DNA from: Methyloligella sp050110875
GTDB taxonomy: Bacteria > Pseudomonadota > Alphaproteobacteria > Rhizobiales > Methyloligellaceae
Length of the DNA: 64,000 nucleotides
Reading direction: 5' to 3'
Assembly (NCBI GenBank): GCA_050110875.1
Contig: CP188828.1
Span: 1,116,001-1,180,000 of the forward strand
Translations under genes and position numbers: made by a program
Shown: in pieces, positions 37,347 to 45,075 of the stretch
Layout of the letters: each line of letters opens with the position of its first letter
Numbering within the stretch: position 1 is the stretch's first letter
The notes under the pieces: model-generated
What the model saw: only the letters and a program-made list of their open reading frames with translations
Databases searched by the model: none
Told to the model about the DNA's origin: nothing

Positions 37347-37787
37347 ATGATTCCAATTCCGAAGAAAGGCACGCCGGAGCGCGAAGAACTCATTCGGCAG
37401 CATAAGGAGTGCGTCGAGTCCATGAAGGGCGTCGCGGGGTTCTCGGTGCTGAAATGCGAGACGCCCGGCGACACCACGGTGGTGACCGGCGGCGTCCACG
37501 AATACCCGACGCTTCGGAAGGTGTTGCTGCGCATGCGCGGCGAGTCGCCGGCGGGAAAGCTCATCACGATCTGCACGAAGGTGGATAAGGAGTGGCGCAT
37601 CGGCCGTCTCTCCGGCATCCGCGGCGTGCCTCCGGAGTTCGTCAACGACAAGGTCTACACGGACGAGCAGGAAATCCAGCACGACATCTTCCTGATGCGG
37701 CTGGACGAGCTGCCGGAGACCGCCGGCATGCCGGAGAACTTCGAAGAAGGCTGGAAGCACCGGGACGATAACTGGCCGGTGACCTGA
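37347..37787 (+). CDS. Putative dimethylformamidase small-subunit-like protein
   Basis: 146 residues, no signal peptide or membrane helix. It lies directly upstream of the large-subunit gene, the place of dmfA1 in known dimethylformamidase operons. From memory of the known about 132-residue small subunit, the C-terminal part here (KEWRIGRLSGIRGVPPEF, then YTDEQEIQHDIFLMRLDEL) resembles its segment with a WxxxR..IREFG..PE pattern, a TEEE stretch and FLRRIE end. The N-terminal half does not match what I recall. The small subunit is known to wrap the large one and help oligomerise it. A purine-rich stretch (AAGGAACGGAG) precedes the ATG. Alternatively it is an unrelated protein; an alignment would decide. 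Confidence 0.6.
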   Translation: MIPIPKKGTPEREELIRQHKECVESMKGVAGFSVLKCETPGDTTVVTGGVHEYPTLRKVLLRMRGESPAGKLITICTKVDKEWRIGRLSGIRGVPPEFVNDKVYTDEQEIQHDIFLMRLDELPETAGMPENFEEGWKHRDDNWPVT

Positions 37788-37915
37788 TCGGCGCGTCCTG
37801 CTGAGGGGCTCCGGCCCCTCGGATTCAAACACTGCGATCGACTGCTGCCGCGTCCCTCACGGGGATGGGAATGGCGAAGCCATGCGCAGCGAGCATTTAA
37901 AGATTGGAGAATACC

Positions 37916-40315
37916 ATGTGTGCCATGAGGCTAACCGGATATGCCGACAAGCTCGGTGTGCATCCCGGCGACAAGATCAAGTTCTACGTCAATTGCGACG
38001 GCCCGTCCGAGTTCAAGGCCGAGGTGGTCCAGATGATCCACGGCGATACCAATCCGCGCGGTCCGGGCTTCATCGAACGTCCGTTGGAGACGGCTGCGAA
38101 CGGAACCTATAAGGGCCGCAAGCAGATCATCCATAGCGGCTCCTACGGTTATGTTGAGGATGCGCCGCAGTTCCACGTCGACAGCTTCACGTTGCAGTGC
38201 TGGATCTGGCCGACCACGCCGAAGACCCACCCGAAATATTGGAAGCATGGCGCGCAAGGTCTCGTGACCAAGTGGATGGACGGCAAGGGCTACGGCCTCT
38301 TCATCAATGAAGACGGTTTCATCGAGCTGCGCATCAACGATCAGAAGATCACCACGGGCGTGCCGATTCGCGATCATGCCTGGCACTTCATCGCCGCCAG
38401 CTTCGATGCGGAGACCGGCGAGGTCGTGCTCTATCACGAGCCGCAAATCGTCTATGCGCTGGATCCCGTCATCGAGCCGGTGAAGACCACGGTCGACACC
38501 AAGGTCGTGCACAGCGATGCGCCGGTCGCGCTGGCTGCGTATGTGGATAGAATCGACAGCGATCCGCTGGGCAACTCGTCCCAGCCGGCGGGTGTCTGGC
38601 TCACCGGTCATTACAACGGCAAGATCGACAGCCCGCGCATCTGCAACAAGGCGCTGAACCGGTTCGAGATCGAGCAGATGAAGGGCGGGGCGCAGCCAGG
38701 GCTGACCGAGCGCCGCAACTCCGGCCCGACCGGTGTGCTGTCGGAAGCCATCGTGGCGGCCTGGGATTTCGGGAACGGCATCGACACGCTGGTCGCCAAG
38801 GACAACGGCCCGTACGGTTTCGACGCGACGCTGGTCAACTGCCCGACCCGCGCGATGACCGGCTACAATTGGTGCGGTCAGAACTTCGATTGGAAGTTCG
38901 CCAAGAAAGAATACGGCGCCATCCACTTCCACGACGACGATCTCGACAACGCCCGTTGGGAGGTCGACTTGGAATGGGACGTGCCGGAGGAGGGCATCAA
39001 GAGCCGCTTCTATGCTCTCAAGCTCACCAGCGAGGAGGGCGACGAGGACTACATCCCGTTCTGGGTTGTGCCGGAGATCGGCAAGGAGCAATCGAAGATC
39101 GCCGTGATGGTGCCGACCATCAGCTACATGGCTTATGCCAACGAGCATGTGGCGTGTAATGCGGGCGGCGCGGAGCTGTTCGTCTATCGCGTGCCGATCA
39201 TGCAGCACCAGAACATGTTCCTGGCCGAGCATCGCGAGTATGGCGGGTCGATCTACGACACCCATACGGACGGTTCGGGCATCTGCCTGTCGTCGCGTCT
39301 GCGGCCGATCCTCAGCATGCGTCCGAAATACGATCACTTCCTGGCTCAGGCGCCGTGGCAGTACCCCGCCGATCTCCACCTGATCTATTGGCTGGAGACC
39401 ATGGGCTACGAGTACGACGTCATCACCGACGAGGACGTGACCTATGACGGGCTGGCCCGGCTTGAGAACTACAACGTGATCATCACCGGGTCCCATCCGG
39501 AGCACAACACGGGCACTCAGCTCGACGCGCTGCACAACTATACCCAGCGCGGCGGCCGCCTGATGTATATGGGCGCCGACGCCTGGTACTGGGTGCATTC
39601 GTTCCATCCGTCTTACGACGAGCTGGGCCGAGGCGTGATCACCGAGATGCGCCGTTGCGAGTCGGGTATTCGGACGTGGCGTGCGGAGCCCGGCGAATAT
39701 TATCACCAGGGTACCGGTGAGCTCGGCGGCATGTGGCGCTATCGCGGCCGGTCGCTCTACTCGGTCGCCGGCGTCGGCATGTCGGCGGAGGGCTTCGACG
39801 TCTCGAGCTATTTCAGCCGGACGCCGGACAGCATGGACCCCCGCGTGTCCTGGGCCTTCGAAGGCATCGAGTACGACGAGAAGATCGGCAATTTCGGGCT
39901 CGTCGGTGGCGGCGCCGCCGGCCTGGAGCTCGATATCGTCGACGTCACGCTCGGGTCGCCGCCCCATACGCTTGCCGTGGCAACGTCGGCCGGCCGACAC
40001 ACGGAAGCCTACCTCATCGTCATGGAGGATTTCGGCTTCAACCAGCAGGGGCTCGACGGCACCACCCATCCTCGCGTGCGGGCGGATATCGCCTATCACG
40101 AGACGCCGAACGGCGGCGGGTGCTTCTCGTTCTCGTCGATCGCCTTCTGCGGCTCCCTGCCGTGGAACGATTGCAAGAACAACATCTCGACCCTGGTGGG
40201 CAACGTGCTCGACCGCTTCATGGCGGACGGACCGCTGCCGCCGCCGCCGGCCGATGCCATCAAGCATCGGGGACGGGCGGATTACGAGACGCCGGCCTTG
40301 GCACCTCAAGGCTGA
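37916..40315 (+). CDS. dmfA2: N,N-dimethylformamidase large subunit (DmfA2-like)
   Basis: 799 residues from ATG 37916 with GGAGA 7 bases upstream. The known enzyme hydrolyses N,N-dimethylformamide to dimethylamine and formate, with a mononuclear iron held by two Tyr and one Glu. Features here: an N-terminal jelly-roll/lectin-like region (IHGDTNPRGPGF, then the LamG-like part with HYNGKIDSPRI), then the amidohydrolase-type region with YGAIHFHDDDLDNARWEVD, ISYMAYANEH, SIYDTHTDGSGIC and ITGSHPEHNTG. The last three match the positions of the reported iron-ligand segments (two Tyr, one Glu) as I recall them. The small-subunit-like gene precedes it. Length is slightly above the known 762. Its substrate could be a related N-substituted formamide or amide. 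Confidence 0.9.
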   Translation: MCAMRLTGYADKLGVHPGDKIKFYVNCDGPSEFKAEVVQMIHGDTNPRGPGFIERPLETAANGTYKGRKQIIHSGSYGYVEDAPQFHVDSFTLQCWIWPTTPKTHPKYWKHGAQGLVTKWMDGKGYGLFINEDGFIELRINDQKITTGVPIRDHAWHFIAASFDAETGEVVLYHEPQIVYALDPVIEPVKTTVDTKVVHSDAPVALAAYVDRIDSDPLGNSSQPAGVWLTGHYNGKIDSPRICNKALNRFEIEQMKGGAQPGLTERRNSGPTGVLSEAIVAAWDFGNGIDTLVAKDNGPYGFDATLVNCPTRAMTGYNWCGQNFDWKFAKKEYGAIHFHDDDLDNARWEVDLEWDVPEEGIKSRFYALKLTSEEGDEDYIPFWVVPEIGKEQSKIAVMVPTISYMAYANEHVACNAGGAELFVYRVPIMQHQNMFLAEHREYGGSIYDTHTDGSGICLSSRLRPILSMRPKYDHFLAQAPWQYPADLHLIYWLETMGYEYDVITDEDVTYDGLARLENYNVIITGSHPEHNTGTQLDALHNYTQRGGRLMYMGADAWYWVHSFHPSYDELGRGVITEMRRCESGIRTWRAEPGEYYHQGTGELGGMWRYRGRSLYSVAGVGMSAEGFDVSSYFSRTPDSMDPRVSWAFEGIEYDEKIGNFGLVGGGAAGLELDIVDVTLGSPPHTLAVATSAGRHTEAYLIVMEDFGFNQQGLDGTTHPRVRADIAYHETPNGGGCFSFSSIAFCGSLPWNDCKNNISTLVGNVLDRFMADGPLPPPPADAIKHRGRADYETPALAPQG

Positions 40316-40331
40316 AATTAAGGCGCATTGC

Positions 40332-40358
40332 GGTGCCCACGGCCCGTCCGTGGGCACC
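40332..40358 (+). terminator. Strong hairpin after dimethylformamidase gene
   Basis: Perfect 11-base-pair stem: GGTGCCCACGG and CCGTGGGCACC around a CCCGT loop, 16 bases after the stop. No T run follows, so it may act as an mRNA stabiliser or partial attenuator rather than a classic terminator. Confidence 0.55.
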
Positions 40359-40389
40359 GTCTCTCCCATCCGCAACAAATGCGCCACGG

Positions 40390-40433
40390 CGTGGGCGGCT
40401 TCGCAAGAACAGTCACGGGGGAAGCCGCCCACG
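40390..40433 (+). other. Second long hairpin between dimethylformamidase and Rieske-like genes
   Basis: A perfect 13-base-pair stem, CGTGGGCGGCTTC pairing with GAAGCCGCCCACG, around an 18-base loop. With the hairpin at 40332-40358 it fills the 163-base gap and could separate transcript levels of the flanking genes. Confidence 0.5.
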
Positions 40434-40478
40434 TTGCGGGAGTTCAGACCGACACTTCAGACTTGAAGGATTCACTCG

Positions 40479-41573
40479 ATGCTTCACCGTCCCGATTTCG
40501 GCTTCCATGACGAAGGTCACGATCTTTGCAGCGCGGCGTTCTATGCCGAAGCGCTCGGCGGTCTCAGTGAGGCTCGTGTCCTGCCACCCACCGCCTTCCG
40601 TTCGCTGCGTTTCAGTCTTCTCGAGGACGAAACGATCTGGACGCGGGACTGGATCTGCATCGGCAGCACAGATGAGATTCCGCACGAAGGCGACCTTCTG
40701 CCCTTCACGGTCGGCAATCACGGTATCCATGTGCAGCGGGTCGGCAGTGGGCTGGTCGCGCGATTCAACAAAGCGCAGCATGGCGGGTGCCGCGCCATCC
40801 CGCTGCAATGCCAGACGGGCAAGAAGACGAAATGCTCCTTCACCTCCTGCGGCTATAGCCGCGATCGCGGCGCCATTTCCGCGAGTGAGCTCGGTAACGA
40901 CACGCCAGAGATGGAGCAGTATCTCGGGCTTCAGCCGGAGCGGCTGTTCACGGCCCACGCGGCGCGGCGCGGCCCGCTGATCTTCGTCAATCTCGATGTC
41001 GCGCCGGAACAGAACGAGACGGCGTTCTCGCGTCTCGACGAGGCGGGTCAATTCTTCAAGGACGATGTCCGGCGCTCGTCATCGGGATGGCTCGAGTTCG
41101 ATGGGAACTGGAAGCTGCTCGGGCAGCATCTCGCCGCCGGCGATCCGGAATGCGAAGACGAGACCGGGGCGTGGTTGCTCTCCTCGAGCTCTGTCGAGGG
41201 ACAGCCCGCACATGCCGCATGGCTGTTTCCGAATCTCGTTCTGTTGCGGGCGCATGAGGAAACCTGCGCCATCGTCCTGCAGCAGACGGCGCTCGGCCAG
41301 ACGCTTTGCCGGTATTCCGTTTTCGGTACGGCAGGCGAAAGCAGCTCGGCGTTCTGGACAAAAGAGATCGAGCGCCGCGCCGTGAAGGCCTGCGCCGATC
41401 ATCGCGAGACGGTCCGTTGGGGCACCAATTTCCGTCCGGAGACGATCGGGGCACCGCTTCCGCTTCAGTCGGATCCCCAGGGGCTTTGGATGCAGCGCGC
41501 GGTCGCCAATCGCGCCATGGGCGCGCCGAGCGAGCCGTTCCCGCATCCCCTCTATCAGCACGCCGGAGGTTGA
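40479..41573 (+). CDS. Rieske oxygenase alpha-subunit-like protein with lost cofactor ligands
   Basis: 364 residues laid out like a ring-hydroxylating oxygenase alpha subunit: TIWTRDWICIGSTDEIP and GDLLPFTVGN..VHVQRV-type Rieske entry, then a Rieske-like loop and a helix-grip domain. Canonical Rieske ligands are CxH and CxxH. Here N-K-A99-Q-H101-G-G replaces the first Cys by Ala, and C119-S-F-T122 has no His. The mononuclear-iron region NWKLLGQHLAAGDPE lacks the usual His pair. Four Cys (104, 111, 119, 124) stand in the loop and could bind a different metal. The gene follows dimethylformamidase and precedes a Sel1 gene after 5 bases. It is either a structural or regulatory derivative, or a binding protein. 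That it is non-catalytic as an oxygenase is inferred from the missing residues. Confidence 0.72.
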   Translation: MLHRPDFGFHDEGHDLCSAAFYAEALGGLSEARVLPPTAFRSLRFSLLEDETIWTRDWICIGSTDEIPHEGDLLPFTVGNHGIHVQRVGSGLVARFNKAQHGGCRAIPLQCQTGKKTKCSFTSCGYSRDRGAISASELGNDTPEMEQYLGLQPERLFTAHAARRGPLIFVNLDVAPEQNETAFSRLDEAGQFFKDDVRRSSSGWLEFDGNWKLLGQHLAAGDPECEDETGAWLLSSSSVEGQPAHAAWLFPNLVLLRAHEETCAIVLQQTALGQTLCRYSVFGTAGESSSAFWTKEIERRAVKACADHRETVRWGTNFRPETIGAPLPLQSDPQGLWMQRAVANRAMGAPSEPFPHPLYQHAGG

Positions 41574-41578
41574 CCGCG

Positions 41579-42277
41579 ATGCTCTCGCTCAATTTGGACG
41601 TGGATGAGAAATCGGCCGTCGCGGCCGCGGTTGCAGCCTACGAGAAAGGTGATTTCGAAAAGGCCTTCGGCTTGTTTTCGGAGCTTGCCGGGCAGGGCGA
41701 CGCCGATGCCAAGGCTTGGCTGGCTGCGATGTATGCCAATGGCGAAGGCGTGGCGGCATCGCTGTCTCAGGCCGTCGGGCTCTACCGGGAGGCGGCGGCA
41801 GCCGGAAACGTCCTGGCACAGGCCAATCTCGGCGCGATGCTCGCCATGGGGCAGGGCGTGGCGGCGGACCAAGCCGAGGGGGCGCGCTGGCTGACCGAGG
41901 CGGCCGAGCAGGGCGCTCTCTTCGCACAATACAATCTGGCGACGCTTTACTCGAAGGGCGAGGGCATTCCGGCAGATCACGAGCTGGCCGCGAAATGGTA
42001 TCGCGCGGCCGCCGAGGCGGGGCATTACCCGTCCCAGGCGCGTCTCGGCTATCTCTACATCAACGGCATCGGCGTGGAGAAAAACCGTGTCGAGGCCTTC
42101 GTCTGGCTGTCGCTCGCCGCGCAGCACGGTGTGGGGAATGCGCTGAGCGCGCTGGAGGCCGTCGTCTCCCAGATGTCCGCCGACGAGAAACACCAGGGGG
42201 CAGCTTTGGTCGAGGCCTGGCGCTCCCGCACACCCGAGGCGTCGCTTCATGCGCGTCTCCGGCGCAACCCGGTTTGA
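41579..42277 (+). CDS. Sel1/TPR-like repeat protein
   Basis: 232 residues from ATG 41579 (the longer frame overlaps the Rieske-like gene). It contains about four to five Sel1-like repeats of 36 residues with the motif A.A.LG.MY..G.GV, for example KAWLAAMYANGEGVAASLS, QANLGAMLAMGQGVAADQA, QYNLATLYSKGEGIPADHE and QARLGYLYINGIGVEKNRV. There is no signal peptide, so it is probably cytosolic. Sel1 repeats mediate protein-protein contacts. Sitting in the dimethylformamidase operon, it may scaffold the enzyme or its regulator; that is inferred from place only. Confidence 0.87.
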   Translation: MLSLNLDVDEKSAVAAAVAAYEKGDFEKAFGLFSELAGQGDADAKAWLAAMYANGEGVAASLSQAVGLYREAAAAGNVLAQANLGAMLAMGQGVAADQAEGARWLTEAAEQGALFAQYNLATLYSKGEGIPADHELAAKWYRAAAEAGHYPSQARLGYLYINGIGVEKNRVEAFVWLSLAAQHGVGNALSALEAVVSQMSADEKHQGAALVEAWRSRTPEASLHARLRRNPV

Positions 42278-42281
42278 TCCC

Positions 42282-42596
42282 ATGATCTACAGCCCGCAGC
42301 AGATCAGATTCGAGTGCCTCAGCTACATCAAGGAGTTTGGCGCGCGTCCCGAAGAGTGGCGCGTGGGCTGCGCGGCGGATGCGCAAGAGGCGATGTTCGG
42401 CCAGCACGCCGTGGATCGCGAGCGGGATATTTGGCTCTGGAAGCCCGCGCTTTCGCCCGCGGCCGCGCGAATTGTCTTCCGCTATCTGACCGAGCAGCTG
42501 CAGGTGCCCCGCGCCGGAGACGGCGGGCACGGCTCCCAGATCTATCTGTTCAAACGGATGCCTGACTCTGCCGCCCGATCGGGCACAACGCACTGA
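42282..42596 (+). CDS. Hypothetical protein at end of dimethylformamidase operon
   Basis: 104 residues from ATG 42282, 4 bases after the Sel1 stop, suggesting coupling; an in-frame ATG at 42249 overlaps the Sel1 gene. The sequence MIYSPQQIRFECLSYIKEFG with several Trp and Arg residues reads as a folded soluble protein. No family is recognised. It ends before the CTAG-box region controlling the porin gene, so it is likely the last gene of its transcript. Confidence 0.7.
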   Translation: MIYSPQQIRFECLSYIKEFGARPEEWRVGCAADAQEAMFGQHAVDRERDIWLWKPALSPAAARIVFRYLTEQLQVPRAGDGGHGSQIYLFKRMPDSAARSGTTH

Positions 42597-42657
42597 AATT
42601 ACGCGCAAACCCAAAAGTGTACCACTTGCGCCACGGCCGCCTTCTTAATCCCTCGAT

Positions 42658-42697
42658 CTAGCTATTTTTCTAGATAAAAACTCTAGAGTCCATCTAG
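42658..42697. promoter_or_regulatory. CTAG box array upstream of porin gene
   Basis: Four CTAG cores at 42658, 42670, 42683 and 42694 (steps 12, 13, 11), set in AT-rich sequence about 40-80 bases before the porin start. The spacing mirrors the array before the amide transporter. A shared regulator is inferred. Confidence 0.4.
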
Positions 42698-42734
42698 ACT
42701 AAATTAGTTAGTTCAACACCAGGGGGATGTAAGA

Positions 42735-43532
42735 ATGTCTTCGATCAAACTGACGCTGGCGACGGGCGTGTTGGCGATCTGTATCGCCGCCACGTCGGCC
42801 TTTGCGGAGGACGTAGAGCAGTCGCTCGATCCGTCGCCATTGCCGTTCGATATCTTTTTCGGGACCAAGCTCGCGAGCGATTACAATCTGCGAAGTGTCT
42901 CGCAAACACGCGGGAAGCCGGCGGTTCAGAGCTATGGCGAGATCAATTTGGAGAACGGTCTCTATGCCGGCATCTGGACGTCGAATGTCGACTTTCAGGG
43001 CACCGATCCTTACGCCGAGTTCGATTACTACGGTGGCCTGCGTCACAGCTTCGACAAGCTCACGCTTGATGGCGGTTACGTCTATATCGACTATCTGGGC
43101 GAGAACCCCGGTCACCAGCTCGATTTCTGGAAGATCTACGGCATCTCGAAATACACGTTTTCCGACGACATCACGGTCGGCGCCAACCTGTTCTGGACGA
43201 GCTCGTTCATCGGCTATAACGGCATCGACGGAACCCACTCCTCCGCCTTCGTCAGCATCAACCTGCCGCAGTTCGGCCTTCCGGAGAATATCGGGACGTA
43301 TTTCTCCGGCGAGATCGGCAGGCAGTGGGTGAGCGACGATTTCGCGCCCGACTATACATTTTGGAATGCAGGCGTCGGATTCACCTACAAGGCGGCCACG
43401 CTCGATCTTCGGTATACGGGATCGGATTTGAGCGACGCCGGTTGTGCCGCGTTCATCGGCCAGCGGGATTCGTGCGGCAACCGCTTTCTGGCGAGCCTTT
43501 CCTTCGACACGTCTTTCGACATGCTGAAATAA
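42735..43532 (+). CDS. TorF-family putative outer-membrane porin
   Basis: 265 residues. Signal peptide MSSIKLTLATGVLAICIA with cleavage after SAFA, then a beta-rich mature part: FDIFFGTKLASDYNLRSVSQT near the start, NLENGLYAGIWTSNVDF, and the end RFLASLSFDTSFDMLK. The ASDYNLRSVSQ and YAGIWTSNVDF segments are typical of the TorF / TIGR02001 family of small proteobacterial outer-membrane channels. AGGGGGATG precedes the gene. Placed between the amide-degrading genes, it probably lets amides through the outer membrane. Confidence 0.88.
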   Translation: MSSIKLTLATGVLAICIAATSAFAEDVEQSLDPSPLPFDIFFGTKLASDYNLRSVSQTRGKPAVQSYGEINLENGLYAGIWTSNVDFQGTDPYAEFDYYGGLRHSFDKLTLDGGYVYIDYLGENPGHQLDFWKIYGISKYTFSDDITVGANLFWTSSFIGYNGIDGTHSSAFVSINLPQFGLPENIGTYFSGEIGRQWVSDDFAPDYTFWNAGVGFTYKAATLDLRYTGSDLSDAGCAAFIGQRDSCGNRFLASLSFDTSFDMLK

Positions 43533-43907
43533 CCTCGATCACAGTTGTTCCTGGGGCTCTGGCCGGGTTTGCGTATCGTCCATTTCGTAGCTTGGCCGGG
43601 GCCCATCCATCGAGATTGGCCTCCAACATATAGGTCCCTTTGGAAAGGAAATTCTCTGAAGGTCTTCGAGCGACAGCATTTCCGTCCAGGAGAAACGCGA
43701 ACCGGATCCGGACTCGAACCTCAGCACCTGCATGAAGGCCGCGCCGCTTGGCAGGCCGCGATCGGGATTACCGAGTGAGCTACGACAAGAGAGGACGACA
43801 CCATGTATCANNNNNNNNNNNNNNNNNNNNNNNNNNNNNNNNNNNNNNNNNNNNNNNNNNCCGCGATCGGGATTACCGAGTGAGCTACGACAAGAGAGGA
43901 CGACACC
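43533..43907. other. Intergenic region with scaffold gap before amiE
   Basis: The sequence holds no gene. Bases 43811-43860 are N. The 55 bases before the gap (43756-43810) are identical to the 55 after it (43861-43915) and include the start codon of amiE, so this is most likely an unmerged overlap of two contig ends rather than a real duplication. No CTAG array or clear promoter is visible. Confidence 0.75.
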
Positions 43908-44948
43908 ATGTATCACGGTGATATTTCCAGCAGCAACGACACGGTCGGCGTCGCGGTTGTCAATTACAAGATGCCGAGATTGCATACCAAAGATGAGGTT
44001 TTGGCGAACGCCGAGAATATCGCCAAGATGATCGACGGTATGAAGGTCGGTCTGCCGGGTATGGATCTCGTAATATTCCCGGAATACAGCACTCACGGCA
44101 TCATGTACGACCAGAAGGAAATGTACGAGACCGCCTCAGCCTGTCCTGGCGAGGAGACCGAAATCTTTTCCAAGGCGTGTGTTCGCAACAAGGTCTGGGG
44201 CGTTTTTTCTCTGACCGGCGAACGGCACGAGGAGCATCCCAACAAGGCGCCCTACAACACGCTTATTCTGATCAACGACAAAGGCGAGATCGTCCAGAAA
44301 TACCGGAAGATCATGCCGTGGGTGCCAATTGAAGGATGGTATCCGGGGAACTGCACCTATGTGAGCGAGGGGCCGAAGGGTCTGAAGATCAGTCTGATCA
44401 TCTGCGATGACGGAAACTATCCAGAGATCTGGCGTGACTGTGCGATGAAGGGCGCAGAACTGATCGTCCGCTGCCAGGGCTACATGTACCCCGCGAAGGA
44501 GCAGCAAGTGGTCATGTCGAAAGCCATGGCATGGGCGAACAACTCCTACGTTGCGGTCGCAAACGCGACCGGGTTCGACGGCGTCTACTCCTATTTCGGC
44601 CACTCCGCACTTATCGGCTTCGATGGCCGGACGCTCGGCGAATGTGCGGAGGAGGAAAACGGCATGCAGTATGCCCAGCTCTCCGTCTCGGCGATCCGGG
44701 ATGCGCGACGCAACATGCAGTCGGAGAACCATCTCTTCAAACTGCTTCACCGAGGCTACACAGGGCGGATCGGCTCCGGCGAGGACGATCGCGGTCTGGC
44801 CGAATGTCCTTACGACTTCTACGCCAAGTGGATCGCCGATCCAGACGCGACGCGAGAGCAGGTGGAAGCGCTGACGCGCTCGACTGTAGGGACCGACGAA
44901 TGTCCTATTGACGGCCTGCCGAATCAGAAGTCTGGGGAGCACCGCTAA
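43908..44948 (+). CDS. amiE: Aliphatic amidase AmiE
   Basis: 346 residues, the same length as Pseudomonas AmiE, starting MYHGDISSSNDTVGVAVVNY. The nitrilase-superfamily triad is at the expected numbers: Glu59 in VIFPEYS, Lys134 in YRKIMPW and Cys166 in LIICDDGN. It hydrolyses short-chain amides such as acetamide or propionamide to ammonia and the acid in the cytosol. AGAGAGGA lies before the ATG. It follows the porin gene and a scaffold gap and is followed by a CbbQ/CbbO-like pair. It could also act on formamide, since AmiE and formamidase AmiF are close relatives. Confidence 0.96.
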   Translation: MYHGDISSSNDTVGVAVVNYKMPRLHTKDEVLANAENIAKMIDGMKVGLPGMDLVIFPEYSTHGIMYDQKEMYETASACPGEETEIFSKACVRNKVWGVFSLTGERHEEHPNKAPYNTLILINDKGEIVQKYRKIMPWVPIEGWYPGNCTYVSEGPKGLKISLIICDDGNYPEIWRDCAMKGAELIVRCQGYMYPAKEQQVVMSKAMAWANNSYVAVANATGFDGVYSYFGHSALIGFDGRTLGECAEEENGMQYAQLSVSAIRDARRNMQSENHLFKLLHRGYTGRIGSGEDDRGLAECPYDFYAKWIADPDATREQVEALTRSTVGTDECPIDGLPNQKSGEHR

Positions 44949-45075
44949 GGCGTCCAGTCGCCGTGTTGTTGTGACCTGCACGACTGCTTCACGCTCTCGG
45001 CAGCGGCTCTGGGCTCCTCGGCGCCGGCACTGTTGTCGAGGAGACGCCGTCTTATACGGAGGCACCTAGCCGGCC

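Noticed and set aside
37931..40432. 833-codon antisense frame across the dimethylformamidase gene
   Set aside because: The plus strand has clear dimethylformamidase motifs; the minus frame is a GC-driven shadow.
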